DNA of 20,244 nt from Syntrophorhabdaceae bacterium (GCA_026415015.1 JAOAHW010000127.1:1-20244), one strand, 5' to 3'; positions 1 to 8,457 are shown, numbered from the stretch's first letter. The notes: generated by a model from the sequence alone, not told the origin. Made by a program: numbers and translations.

Positions 1-920
1 GACTTGGTGAGGGGACAAAGATGTCTTTTACAGCATGTTTTGCACTCCAGAGAGACCAGGATAGGATAAGGGAAAAACCAATAAAGGTTAATATAAAAGG
101 GATGAAGGTCCTTATTGTAGATGATAATAACACAAACAGGATGATACTAAGGGAGATGATAAGTAATCTTGGGGCATCAGTTACAGATGCGGAAAACGGT
201 TGGCAGGCTATTGAAATACTCAAAAAAGGGTTTCAGGAATCATCTCCTTTTAATCTGATCTTGCTCGATTACCACATGCCCGGTATGGATGGTATTCAGA
301 TTGCAAAGACAATAAAGGATATGGGACTCACTAAGACCAGCCACATAATCATGCTTACATCAGGCTATATAAAGCACGAAACAGAAAAGGCACGCAGTAT
401 TGGCATCACATCTATCCTCAATAAGCCCATAAAAAGAACAGACCTTTTAGAGGCTATAAATATATCATTGGGACATATACAACAGAAGGAAGATGAGGTC
501 AAAAAGGTTGAAGCAAGAACTGAAAGACGCCTGAAAAGACCTTTAAATATTCTGGTAGCCGAGGATAATGAGGATAATCGTCTCCTTGTCTGGTCATATT
601 TTAAGAATACCCCCCATAAAATCTTTTTAGCAGAAAATGGTAAGGTTGCCCTTGACAAATATAAAGAAGGACCTGAGATGTATGACCTGATCCTGATGGA
701 TATGCAGATGCCTGTAATGGATGGCTATACTGCAACCTCTTTGATCAGGGCCTGGGAAAAAGAAAATCGTCTGAATCCTATCCCGATATTGGCACTCACT
801 GCATATGCCCTTAAAAAGGATGAACAGAAAAGTATGGAAGCAGGATGCAATGGGCATCTTACAAAACCCATAAAAAAATCCCAGCTATTTGAGGCAATAG
901 ATGCCTATATTAAAGACTAA
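1..920 (+). CDS. Hybrid sensor histidine kinase, C-terminal part with two receiver domains (5' end outside window)
   Basis: The reading frame is open at the left edge and its first residues (LGEGTKMSFTACFAL) look like the end of a histidine-kinase ATPase domain, so the ATG at 21 is probably internal and the gene starts upstream. Numbering from that ATG, receiver 1 spans about residues 28-150 with acidic pair D34/D35, phospho-acceptor D83 (LLDYHMPGMDG) and K135. Receiver 2 spans about 175-299 with acidic E181/D182, phospho-acceptor D227 (LMDMQMPVMDG) and K282. Both have all residues needed for phosphorylation. No HPt domain follows, so phosphate is either held here or passed to a separate HPt protein. 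The GGDEF gene begins 29 bases downstream and is a plausible co-transcribed output. Domain assignment is firm; the signal sensed lies in the missing N-terminal part. Confidence 0.9.
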   Translation, partial: LGEGTKMSFTACFALQRDQDRIREKPIKVNIKGMKVLIVDDNNTNRMILREMISNLGASVTDAENGWQAIEILKKGFQESSPFNLILLDYHMPGMDGIQIAKTIKDMGLTKTSHIIMLTSGYIKHETEKARSIGITSILNKPIKRTDLLEAINISLGHIQQKEDEVKKVEARTERRLKRPLNILVAEDNEDNRLLVWSYFKNTPHKIFLAENGKVALDKYKEGPEMYDLILMDMQMPVMDGYTATSLIRAWEKENRLNPIPILALTAYALKKDEQKSMEAGCNGHLTKPIKKSQLFEAIDAYIKD

Positions 921-949
921 ACAGATAGGAGCGTTTTAATAATTTAACT

Positions 950-1504
950 ATGACAGAAGATTGGTTGAAAAAATATGAAAGACTAAAAAGGGATGTGGAT
1001 TATCTTCAGACCCATGATGCCATAACAGGACTCCCAAACAGGCTGTTATTTTATGACCGTCTTGACCTTGCTGTTATCCATGCCCAAAGGAATAAAGAAC
1101 GATTTATATTAATGATAATTGATCTGGATGACTTTAATAATATAAATCACCAGTACAGTTATCATACAGGTGACATGGTCCTTAAGGAGACAGGCAAGAG
1201 ATTAAGGTCTGTGTTGAGGAAAGGTGATACTATAGCACGTATAGGTGGTGATGAATTTATTCTTATTTTGCCTGGTGTTATAAACAAAAAGAATGCACTA
1301 AAGGTAATAAAAAACATATACAAAGAGTTTCTTACGCCTCTTGTGTTGGATGGTGAACATATAAAAATAAGCTTTAGTATGGGTATATCCATATTTCCTG
1401 AGCATGGTGATTCAGGGGATGAGTTATTAAAAAATGCAGACATTGCCTTGATGGATGCCAAATCAAAGGGAAAAAATCTATATAATTTTTTTACATATTC
1501 TTGA
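950..1504 (+). CDS. Stand-alone GGDEF-domain protein, putative diguanylate cyclase
   Basis: This 184-residue protein is nearly all GGDEF domain, the fold that makes cyclic-di-GMP from two GTP. A short helical lead (1-20) precedes the typical HDxITGLPNR entry motif (22-31). The signature GGDEF is intact at 99-103, and an RxxD inhibitory site (RKGD, 90-93) lies the usual five residues before it, suggesting product feedback. The metal-binding stretch is DLDDF at 58-62. The following substrate loop is degenerate: the usual FKxxND..GHxxGD reads FNNINHQYSYHTGD, so the GH pair is replaced, while N66 and D75, expected to contact guanine, remain. No membrane segment or sensor domain is present, so control must come from another protein, perhaps the receiver-bearing kinase 29 bases upstream. 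An AGGAG stands about 18 bases before the ATG, unusually far. Activity is likely but not certain. Confidence 0.9.
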   Translation: MTEDWLKKYERLKRDVDYLQTHDAITGLPNRLLFYDRLDLAVIHAQRNKERFILMIIDLDDFNNINHQYSYHTGDMVLKETGKRLRSVLRKGDTIARIGGDEFILILPGVINKKNALKVIKNIYKEFLTPLVLDGEHIKISFSMGISIFPEHGDSGDELLKNADIALMDAKSKGKNLYNFFTYS

Positions 1505-1527
1505 CAAATATGCTAATTTGGTATAAT
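1501..1527 (+). promoter_or_regulatory. Sigma-70-type promoter with extended -10 for the ompA-like gene
   Basis: TTGACA at 1501-1506 and TATAAT at 1522-1527 are both perfect hexamers. The spacer is only 15 bases, but a TG at 1519-1520 makes an extended -10 (TGGTATAAT) that can compensate. The -35 overlaps the TGA stop of the GGDEF gene (1502-1504). Transcription would start near 1534, giving a leader of about 50 bases that ends in a strong AGGAGG ribosome site at 1576-1581. Confidence 0.7.
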
Positions 1528-1586
1528 GAAAAATAAAGCGATAATTGTAATAATCGATTTTTGAAAATTCATAGTAGGAGGATTTT

Positions 1587-2807
1587 ATGAAACGTCTTTA
1601 TGTATTTTTGTTTTTTATTTTGTTCCTTGCTTTATCAACGACGTCTTATGCCCAGATAAGGCCTGGTGCAATAGCTTTAACCCCTATATTTGGCGGGTAT
1701 ACATTCGAGGGCAATCAGCACTTAAAGACAAGCCCCCTGTATGGTATAAGGGGAGGCTATGACTTCACAAAAAACTTTGGTGCTGAGATCCTCTTTAATT
1801 ATGTGCCCACCAAATACGAAACATTAAGGGATAGAAGGACAAACGTATATAACTACAGGGCAGAGGGTTTGTATTACTTCATGCCTGACAAGAAATTTGT
1901 CCCCTATGCTGCCTTTGGCGCAGGTGGGACATCTCTTGGCTACCCAGGTGATGAAGGCAATAAGACAAGGGGTGCAGTAGGATATGGCCTTGGTCTTAAA
2001 TACTTCCTCTTTAAAAACATGGCATTAAGGGGTGATGTCCGTCATATCATTACATGGGGTGATGTGTATAACAATCTTGAATATACCTTTGGCTTAACCT
2101 TCTATTTTGGTGGCAAAGAACCTGTTGTAGCAGCAGCCCCACCTCCACCCCCACCACCTCCACCACCTCCACCACCTCCTCCTCCACCTCCACCTCCACC
2201 ACCACCAGTTATTGATTCAGACGGCGATGGAGTACCTGATGACCTTGACAAGTGTCCTGACACACCAAAGGGATTCAAGGTAAATCCTGATGGATGCTGT
2301 CCTGATTCAGATGGAGATGGAGTCCGAGACTGCCTTGACAAGTGTCCTGACACACCTAAAGGTGTAGAGGTTGACAAGGAAGGATGCCCCATTGTCGTAG
2401 TACCAAAGGCAGCCCCTGCCATGACACAAAAGGAAAAAGAGATCGTAGAAAAGGGCAAGGTAAAACTCCATGTCCTCTTTGATACGAATAAATGGAATAT
2501 AAAGCCAAAATATCACAATGAGTTGAAAGAATTCGCAGATGTAATGCTCAAATACCCTGAATTAAAGGTAGTTATAGAGGGTCATACAGATAATGTTGGC
2601 GGTGCTGCATACAATATGAAGCTCTCCCAGAGAAGGGCAGATAGTATAAGGCAATACCTCATCGATAAATTCAAGATTGAACCTGAACGTCTCAAGGCAA
2701 AGGGTTATGGTTTGACCAAACCTATTGCAAGCAATAAAACTCCCAAAGGGAGACAGGAAAACAGAAGGGTTGAAGCTGTAGCTGAATATCCCATTCAAGC
2801 AAGATAG
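1587..2807 (+). CDS. OmpA-family outer-membrane protein with polyproline hinge, TSP type 3 repeats and peptidoglycan-binding domain
   Basis: The 406-residue protein would tether the outer membrane to the cell wall. A signal peptide (1-22, ending TSYA before Q23) leads into a beta-barrel of about 160 residues with alternating aromatic strands and a final FGLTFYFG strand. Then come 23 consecutive prolines (185-207), two calcium-binding thrombospondin type 3 repeats (210-239 and 240-268, each DSDGDGVxD plus DKCPDTPKG) and an OmpA/Pal C-terminal domain (about 290-400). In that domain D335 (GHTDN) and R350 (SQRRAD) are spaced like the pair known to hold diaminopimelate in OmpA homologues. Six cysteines sit in the repeat region and may pair as disulfides. 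AGGAGG stands at the proper distance from the ATG, and the gene has its own promoter, so it is probably a single-gene transcript. It resembles OprF-type porins. Family assignment is firm; whether it forms a pore is unknown. Confidence 0.95.
   Translation: MKRLYVFLFFILFLALSTTSYAQIRPGAIALTPIFGGYTFEGNQHLKTSPLYGIRGGYDFTKNFGAEILFNYVPTKYETLRDRRTNVYNYRAEGLYYFMPDKKFVPYAAFGAGGTSLGYPGDEGNKTRGAVGYGLGLKYFLFKNMALRGDVRHIITWGDVYNNLEYTFGLTFYFGGKEPVVAAAPPPPPPPPPPPPPPPPPPPPPPPVIDSDGDGVPDDLDKCPDTPKGFKVNPDGCCPDSDGDGVRDCLDKCPDTPKGVEVDKEGCPIVVVPKAAPAMTQKEKEIVEKGKVKLHVLFDTNKWNIKPKYHNELKEFADVMLKYPELKVVIEGHTDNVGGAAYNMKLSQRRADSIRQYLIDKFKIEPERLKAKGYGLTKPIASNKTPKGRQENRRVEAVAEYPIQAR
2139..2207 (+). repeat. In-frame CCN tract coding 23 prolines
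   Basis: Twenty-three consecutive CCT/CCA/CCC codons form a low-complexity tract between barrel and TSP3 repeats. It would act as a stiff polyproline spacer in the periplasm. Such tracts are prone to length change in whole-codon steps and to ribosome stalling, so EF-P is probably needed for translation. Confidence 0.9.
2214..2390 (+). repeat. Two 30-codon tandem repeats (thrombospondin type 3)
   Basis: Two protein repeats begin at 2214 and 2304. A 24-base stretch is identical at 2243-2266 and 2333-2356, exactly 90 bases apart, pointing to a fairly recent in-frame duplication or strong selection on the calcium-binding sequence. Confidence 0.85.
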
Positions 2808-2817
2808 AAATTTCATA

Positions 2818-2847
2818 GTAGGCTGCACCTTAAAAGGTGCAGCCTAC
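2818..2847. terminator. Perfect 13-bp hairpin between convergent genes
   Basis: GTAGGCTGCACCT (2818-2830) and its exact reverse complement (2835-2847) flank a TAAA loop. The hairpin begins 10 bases after the stop of the ompA-like gene and lies 35 bases beyond the stop of the converging efflux operon, the right place for a shared terminator. Neither strand has a T-run right after it, so it may act as an mRNA 3'-end stabiliser or a Rho-dependent boundary instead. Confidence 0.6.
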
Positions 2848-2882
2848 CAGATAACACCATTAAAAATCAATATAAAGACCTT

Positions 2883-4103
2883 TTAGTGGAGTACCTCAAT
2901 AGGTTCGTATTTTGTCCCCTGCATGGCAGGATATACACCTGCTGCAAGGCCAACCAATACACTTATAAAGATAGACAGGAAGATGTTTTGTCCATGAAGT
3001 AGAAACGGGAACCCACCAAAATAATCTACTATCAAAGTAATAATGCACCCTATTATTATACCTGCTATACCACCTATTAGAGCAACAATAACAGATTCAG
3101 TTAGAAACTGAAGTATTATATCCTTTTTCTTTGAGCCTACCACCCTCCTTATCCCTATCTCCATCTTCCTCTCTGATACTGACAATAGCATTATGGCAAA
3201 GATACCAAGACCCCCAATAAGAAAGGAGACAATAGAGGCTATAATAGTGAGGATGGATACAAGCCTTATCCCCTCTTCCCTTGTCCTTAATATGTCATCG
3301 AGGGTGAATATAGAAAAATCATCCTTTTGGCCCTCTTTGAGATTGTGAATTCTCCTCATAAGATTACGGATCCTCTGCTTCAACTCCGAGAGGTTCACGC
3401 CATCTCTCGTCTGGATATAGGCGCCTTTTATGTAATCAATATTACTATATCTTCTCATGAATGTATTCAATGGCACATAGACCTGCAGGTCCTGGTCCTG
3501 TCCTGTAAAATCTACACCCTTCTCCTCTATGACACCTATTATCTCTGTAGGTGCCCTATAGATGAGGATGTTTTTTCCTATAGGGTCATCTGATTTAAAA
3601 AGATTGTCATATACCTTGAAACCCACTACAGCCCTTTTTTCCACATCTAAATCGTCATTGTCTGTAAATGGTCTGCCCATAATAAGTCCTATATTCCTCA
3701 CAGTGAATATATTTGCTGTAGCACCCATAATACTCACCTTCAAGGTATTCTCGCCATATCTTGCAGGATATGTGGTATCATAGAACGGTACCACCTCCTC
3801 TACATCTCTGAGCCTTTCTTTAAGTATCTTAACATCTTGGAGTTTTAGAGATTTAGACTCTGAAAACTGCCTTGTCCCCCTCCCTGTCACAAAGACAAGC
3901 CCTGACCTTAGTATTACGAGGTTTTTGCCAAACCTGCTTATCTCATTATCTATCTTCATCTTCATGCCGCTACTGATGTTTCCAAAGGCAACAAGACTCA
4001 TAACAGCAAATAGTATCCCAAGTAAAGAGAGGATCATCCTTGCCTTATGAACTATGAGATTCTGCAGGGCTATCCTGAAATAGAAATTTAAGGTATATAT
4101 CAT
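2883..4103 (-). CDS. FtsX/MacB-type ABC transporter permease, second of a tandem pair
   Basis: This 406-residue inner-membrane protein has the FtsX/MacB layout: one N-terminal membrane helix (about 22-43), a large periplasmic MacB_PCD domain, three helices in the last 130 residues, and the family's closing motif (EPIEVLH). MacB-type permeases do not move substrate through the inner membrane; they use ATP-driven movement to expel periplasmic substrates through an adaptor and outer-membrane channel. The start at 4103 is chosen because its ATG overlaps the upstream stop as ATGA; a longer frame reaches 4181, but its extra 26 residues lie inside the previous gene and look unlike this family. The protein is a paralogue of its upstream neighbour, sharing for example xxGxKVYxxLFK in the periplasmic domain, so the pair probably forms a heterodimer. 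It is the last gene of the operon. The substrate (peptide, antibiotic, lipid) cannot be read from sequence. Confidence 0.9.
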   Translation of the reverse strand: MIYTLNFYFRIALQNLIVHKARMILSLLGILFAVMSLVAFGNISSGMKMKIDNEISRFGKNLVILRSGLVFVTGRGTRQFSESKSLKLQDVKILKERLRDVEEVVPFYDTTYPARYGENTLKVSIMGATANIFTVRNIGLIMGRPFTDNDDLDVEKRAVVGFKVYDNLFKSDDPIGKNILIYRAPTEIIGVIEEKGVDFTGQDQDLQVYVPLNTFMRRYSNIDYIKGAYIQTRDGVNLSELKQRIRNLMRRIHNLKEGQKDDFSIFTLDDILRTREEGIRLVSILTIIASIVSFLIGGLGIFAIMLLSVSERKMEIGIRRVVGSKKKDIILQFLTESVIVALIGGIAGIIIGCIITLIVDYFGGFPFLLHGQNIFLSIFISVLVGLAAGVYPAMQGTKYEPIEVLH

Positions 4104-5320
4104 CCCCTTATTGCCTCTATGGGTTCTATCCTGCTTGCCTTTAGGGCAGGCTTGAGACCTGATAGGGTTCCTGTAAGACAACTGAATAGCAAAGCAAAGA
4201 CAACAACCTTCATAGAAAACTCCATGGGTATATCAAAGAGCTTCTCAAATACACCCTCAAGGAGCAGGCTAAGTAATATACCTATTATTCCGCCCAGAAA
4301 GGTAATGAAAACAGATTCAAATAAAAAGGACAAAAGTATGCCTTTCTTTGATGCCCCGTATGCCCTTCTTATACCTATATCCTTTTTTCTCTCCTGTATG
4401 GTGAGATAGAAGAGATTTGCAAGGACAAAGCCGCTGACAACAAGGGCAACTACAGATGCAGTTCCGAGGAATAGAAATAGTGACCCAGATATGACACTCA
4501 TAAATTGTAATATATCCCTTGAGCTCCTTATGGTAAAATCATCCTGCTCACCAACAATACCATGGTTCCTCCTCAGAACAGCCTTTATATCCTCGATTGT
4601 TGCATCTACATCCCTGGTGGTCTTTACCCTTATTACACCCAAATATCTCTTTTCATTTGATAGTTTAGCTGTTACAGTTGATAAGGGCATGATAACTCTG
4701 TCGTCTATATTAGGGCCTCCTGCAGCGCCTCCCCTCTCCTCAAGGACACCGATGACTCTTGCAGGGAGTTTACCAATTAGTATTGTCTTGCCTACAGCAT
4801 CCTCTCCCTTGAAGAGTTCTTCATAGACCTTATAGCCTATAACGCATACTGGCTCAACATTCTCCATATCTTGTCTTCCGAATACAGTTCCCATATAAAG
4901 GTTCCATTTATAGGAATCAAAATAATTCTCTGTAGCCCCAATTACATTAGTCTGCCATTTCCTGTCTCTGTATCTAAATGTGATCCCTCTGACAGAGTAT
5001 GCCTTTGTGATATTGTATATGCCCTCTATCTTCTCTATGGATTCAGCATCTTTGTAGGTCAGGGTGTTTACCCTTTCTCTCGCCATCCTCTGTCTCTCAC
5101 TGCCTCCAAAAATCATAATCGAGTCAGGGCCCAAAGTCTCAAATATCTCATATGCCTTTTTGTTTGCTCCATCTATTGTGGTGATAATAATGCAGATAGA
5201 AAGAATGCCAAGGGCTACCCCTGATAGGGAAAATATAACCCTTGTTTTGTAGTAGAAGAGGATCTTCAGGGTCTCTTCTAAAAACTCCCTAATTTGATTT
5301 ATCTTCAGAGATAGTCCCAT
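4100..5320 (-). CDS. FtsX/MacB-type ABC transporter permease, first of a tandem pair
   Basis: This 406-residue permease has an N-terminal membrane helix (about 27-50), a periplasmic MacB_PCD domain and three C-terminal helices, ending in EPIEAIRG. A TTG at 5326 extends the frame by two codons, but the ATG at 5320 is preferred because AAGGA lies about 6 bases upstream of it. The start overlaps the end of the ATPase gene by 32 bases, and the stop overlaps the next permease start by 4, so the genes are translationally coupled. It lacks its own ATPase domain, unlike canonical MacB; the ATPase is the gene just upstream. Its length equals that of the second permease, consistent with tandem duplication followed by divergence. 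Confidence 0.9.
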   Translation of the reverse strand: MGLSLKINQIREFLEETLKILFYYKTRVIFSLSGVALGILSICIIITTIDGANKKAYEIFETLGPDSIMIFGGSERQRMARERVNTLTYKDAESIEKIEGIYNITKAYSVRGITFRYRDRKWQTNVIGATENYFDSYKWNLYMGTVFGRQDMENVEPVCVIGYKVYEELFKGEDAVGKTILIGKLPARVIGVLEERGGAAGGPNIDDRVIMPLSTVTAKLSNEKRYLGVIRVKTTRDVDATIEDIKAVLRRNHGIVGEQDDFTIRSSRDILQFMSVISGSLFLFLGTASVVALVVSGFVLANLFYLTIQERKKDIGIRRAYGASKKGILLSFLFESVFITFLGGIIGILLSLLLEGVFEKLFDIPMEFSMKVVVFALLFSCLTGTLSGLKPALKASRIEPIEAIRG

Positions 5321-5963
5321 CTTCAATCCTTATAAGCCTTTTACCGAATTGTGCCAGCTTGGGGTCATGGGTTACAATTATCACTGTCTTGCCATCGTTA
5401 TTCAACATCCTGAAAAGCTCCATTATCTCATTTCCTGTCTTTGAATCAAGGGCGCCTGTAGGCTCATCAGCAAGGATCAGGTCAGGGTCGTTTATCAATG
5501 CTCGGGCAATGGCAACCCTCTGTTGCTCACCCCCTGAAAGCTGGGATGGCTTATTGTGTATCCTCTCTGCAAGACCAAACCTTGCAAGTAATTGTCTTGC
5601 CTTGTCTCTTGGATGCTTTATGTCCTTTTTTGAATAGACTATGGGGATGAGAACATTTTCTATGGCATTGAGATAGGGTAGTAAAAAGAATTGCTGGAAT
5701 ACAAAGCCTATATGCTCATTCCTGAACATGGCAAGGGATTCATCATCCATGCCATCAACGCTCCTGTTCATAAAAAAATACTCTCCCTCTGTCTGTTTAT
5801 CCAGAAGACCGATTATATTCATAAGTGTGGTCTTGCCTGAACCAGATACACCCATGAGTATCACAAGCTCACCAGCATTTATGGATAGATTAATACCCTT
5901 GAGAATAGGCAGTTCCCTCTCCCCTATGAAATAGCTTTTTTTAATATTTTTTAAGGTGATCAC
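5289..5963 (-). CDS. ABC transporter ATP-binding protein, MacB/LolD type
   Basis: A complete 224-residue ATPase of the family that powers MacB and LolCDE. Visible motifs are Walker A GVSGSGKTT (38-46), Q-loop Q90, signature LSGGEQQ (142-148), Walker B ILADE with catalytic E167, D-loop ALD (171-173) and switch H199 (VTHD). All catalytic residues are present. The start is GTG at 5963, overlapping the adaptor's TGA by 4 bases. It would sit on the cytoplasmic face of the two permeases encoded next. The flanking adaptor and TolC-type genes argue for an efflux role rather than lipoprotein release. Family is firm; the substrate is unknown. Confidence 0.95.
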   Translation of the reverse strand: MITLKNIKKSYFIGERELPILKGINLSINAGELVILMGVSGSGKTTLMNIIGLLDKQTEGEYFFMNRSVDGMDDESLAMFRNEHIGFVFQQFFLLPYLNAIENVLIPIVYSKKDIKHPRDKARQLLARFGLAERIHNKPSQLSGGEQQRVAIARALINDPDLILADEPTGALDSKTGNEIMELFRMLNNDGKTVIIVTHDPKLAQFGKRLIRIEDGTISEDKSN

Positions 5964-7090
5964 TTCTTTGGGCCTGGCTGGCTTTTCTTAATAACTGGGA
6001 TGGTGACAATCTCGCCTTCTTTTAGGCCGGATATAATCTCTGTAAACCTGTCATCCCTTATGCCTATCTCTACCTGTCTTCTCACTGGTTTGTCGCCAGT
6101 CTTTACATAGACTACATTTTTTCCTTCCTCAAATCGGACAGCACTGTTGGGTACAACAATTACATCTTTCTTTTCTTCAATGATTATCTTTGCATGGCTT
6201 GTCATCTCAGGCTTTAAAAACTCAGTATCCTTTGGGTCTATTTTGAGAATGGCAAGGTAATATACAATATTCTCCTTTATCTCAGGCTGGGGATATATCA
6301 TGGATATTGTGCCTGTGAATATTTTTTTTCTATAGGCATCTACCCAGTATTCCACCTTCATGCCTTTTTTTACACGACCTATATCTGTCTCATCTACATA
6401 TATCCACATCTCAAGTTTTGTGGGGTCTATGATAGTTATAAGATTAACTGCTGAGAGTCCTGCCACGACTGTCTCGCCCTCTTGGGTTGTTACCTGTGAA
6501 ACATAACCTGAAATAGGTGAATATATCTTGTGATAACTTAAAGAGACCTCAAGGGTGTTTAGCCTTTCTGTTGCCTCTTTTATCTTTGCCCTTGAAACCT
6601 CCACCTGAGCCCTTGATACATCAAGTTCCTTTTTTGCCTTATCCACATTATCCCTTGTTGTGAATTCCTTTTCCAGGAGTTTAAGTTCCCTTTCATAATT
6701 GAGCTTATTGTATGAATATTGTGCCTCTTTTGCCTCAAGGTCTTTTTTCTGTTCTTCTATCTGTGCAATAAGATTTCTCTTTTCAGCAAGCTTCTCCCTG
6801 TCATCTATCTCTGCAATAAGCTCTCCCTTTTTTACATAGTCTCCTACCTGGTATCTAAGACGAGTAATGACCCCGGTTGCCCTTGTCCCCACTTTTACAA
6901 TAGCCCCTACCTGTGATTTTATTATACCGGTCTGCTCAGTGGAATGGATTACCTCACCCTTTTTAACTTTATAGGACTCCTCTTCTTTTATCTTTTCTTT
7001 GTTTTTTCTTATTACTACAAATGAAATAACAATGGCGATAATTATTATTCCAATTACACCAAAGACAATGTATCTCTTTTTCTTTTCCAT
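5960..7090 (-). CDS. Periplasmic adaptor (membrane fusion protein), MacA/HlyD type
   Basis: This 376-residue protein would bridge the inner-membrane permeases and the outer-membrane channel. It has an uncleaved N-terminal membrane anchor (7-28) preceded by KKKR, two lipoyl half-motifs (about 63-98 and 188-214, with GDYVKKGELIAEID and SPISGYV), a coiled-coil hairpin between them (about 100-186), then beta-barrel and membrane-proximal domains. The ATG at 7090 is chosen; it follows the TolC stop by one base. A TTG at 7102 in the same frame would add four residues and overlap that stop. Neither has a convincing ribosome site, so coupling to the upstream gene is likely. It overlaps the ATPase gene by 4 bases. 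Confidence 0.9.
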   Translation of the reverse strand: MEKKKRYIVFGVIGIIIIAIVISFVVIRKNKEKIKEEESYKVKKGEVIHSTEQTGIIKSQVGAIVKVGTRATGVITRLRYQVGDYVKKGELIAEIDDREKLAEKRNLIAQIEEQKKDLEAKEAQYSYNKLNYERELKLLEKEFTTRDNVDKAKKELDVSRAQVEVSRAKIKEATERLNTLEVSLSYHKIYSPISGYVSQVTTQEGETVVAGLSAVNLITIIDPTKLEMWIYVDETDIGRVKKGMKVEYWVDAYRKKIFTGTISMIYPQPEIKENIVYYLAILKIDPKDTEFLKPEMTSHAKIIIEEKKDVIVVPNSAVRFEEGKNVVYVKTGDKPVRRQVEIGIRDDRFTEIISGLKEGEIVTIPVIKKSQPGPKK

Positions 7091-7091
7091 A

Positions 7092-8366
7092 TCAGTAATC
7101 AATAATATAGGCGACCTTCTTTAAGTGTGCCAGGGCATTATTCGCCTGGTAAAGGGAGGTAACAAGGTTCTCCTTAGCCTTTGTCAGGTCTTTTTCTGCC
7201 TGGAGGAGTGCAAGTATATCACCCCTGCCAATCTTGTATTCGCCAAGGGCCTGCTCAAAATTTGTATTAGCCTCTCTTAGAAACTCTTGATAAAGCTTTA
7301 CATTTTCGATACTTAATTCATAATCCTTGTAAGCCTTTGCTATCTCGAGCCTTACAGTCCTTTTTATCTCTTCCAGTTTGAATCTTGCCGCACTCAAGTC
7401 ACTTGCTGCTGCCTTCATGTTGTAGTACCTTCCTACACCATCGAAAATGGGGTATGATAAGGTCAACCCAAATGTATCCTGCCTGTTATTTGGAATGATA
7501 GTCTTATCAATCCTTGACTGCTTAAGTTCAGCATCGAGCTTCGGGTACCACTCACTCTTTTTTTCCTTATAAACATTATCAAGCCTTTCTATCTCCTTTA
7601 ACTGGTAATTTACATCCGGTCGTGTTTTAAGCGCCCTTTCCACAAGGGTATCAAGGTTTTCCTTTATGCTGGGGCTTGCAAGATTGCCTTCTACATCTAA
7701 TTTATCATCAGGTTTAAATAATAGTATAGAGTTTAGATCCTCAAGGGCTTTCTCAAAGTCCTTTTCAGCATCAAAAAGCTCTATCTTTGATGATGTTAAC
7801 CTTACCTCTGACTGGAGGACATCACTCTTTTTTGCAACACCTGCCTCATATCTTGCCTTAGTAAGTTCCAGGATCTTTCTGCTTGTCTCGTATGCCTCTT
7901 TCCTCTTATCTACGACATTCTTTTTGCCAAGGGCTGTAAAAAAGGCTGTCTTTATATTGAAAAGTATGTCAATTTTTACATATTCGAGCTTTTCTTTTTC
8001 CCTTTCCACCACTGATTCTGAACCCTGTCGCCTCGCAGAACGTAATCCACCGTCATATAACCTGTAAGAGAGAGACCCTGTGGCATTATATACATCATTG
8101 CCCAGAGCGCCTGAAGTCCCAGAAGATCTCGATGAGGCAGCCCCTCCATAGAGGTACCTTGTATATCCACCCTGGATATTTGCCTTTGGGAGATATGGGT
8201 CAAGTGTGGAGTTGTATTGATATTCTGAACTCTTAACAGCTTCTTTCTGTTGTTTTATTGGAAAGGAGACCTCAAGACCCCTTTTTATTGCCTCATCCAG
8301 TGTTATAGAATGGAGATTTGATATGAATAAAATAATAAAGATTGGGATGATTAAAATGATTTTCAT
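7092..8366 (-). CDS. TolC-family outer-membrane efflux channel
   Basis: The 424-residue protein has a signal peptide (1-20, MK followed by a hydrophobic run ending NLHS) and two outer-membrane efflux protein repeats rich in long amphipathic helices, with the common entry motif ITLDEAIKRGLE right after the signal. Three such chains would form the exit duct for the MacAB-like complex encoded downstream. The frame extends to 8414, but that part lies inside the tRNA-Phe gene and lacks signal-peptide character, so the ATG at 8366 is taken; a weak AAGTGGA precedes it. The start is only 18 bases from the tRNA 3' end, so the transcript probably comes from the tRNA promoter and is released by tRNA processing. 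Length is normal for the family. Confidence 0.9.
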   Translation of the reverse strand: MKIILIIPIFIILFISNLHSITLDEAIKRGLEVSFPIKQQKEAVKSSEYQYNSTLDPYLPKANIQGGYTRYLYGGAASSRSSGTSGALGNDVYNATGSLSYRLYDGGLRSARRQGSESVVEREKEKLEYVKIDILFNIKTAFFTALGKKNVVDKRKEAYETSRKILELTKARYEAGVAKKSDVLQSEVRLTSSKIELFDAEKDFEKALEDLNSILLFKPDDKLDVEGNLASPSIKENLDTLVERALKTRPDVNYQLKEIERLDNVYKEKKSEWYPKLDAELKQSRIDKTIIPNNRQDTFGLTLSYPIFDGVGRYYNMKAAASDLSAARFKLEEIKRTVRLEIAKAYKDYELSIENVKLYQEFLREANTNFEQALGEYKIGRGDILALLQAEKDLTKAKENLVTSLYQANNALAHLKKVAYIIDY

Positions 8367-8384
8367 TGTCCACTTGAAGAAAAA

Positions 8385-8457
<73 letters not shown>

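Noticed and set aside
2102..2458. A 118-codon - strand frame rich in glycine opposite the ompA-like gene.
   Set aside because: The polyglycine is only the complement of the polyproline codons; there is no ribosome site, and the + strand gene is certain.
1568..2822. An 11-base identical stretch (TTCATAGTAGG) before (1568-1578) and after (2812-2822) the ompA-like gene, as if flanking a mobile unit.
   Set aside because: Exact 11-base matches are expected dozens of times by chance in a window this size, and there is no transposase or inverted end. One copy contains the ribosome site.
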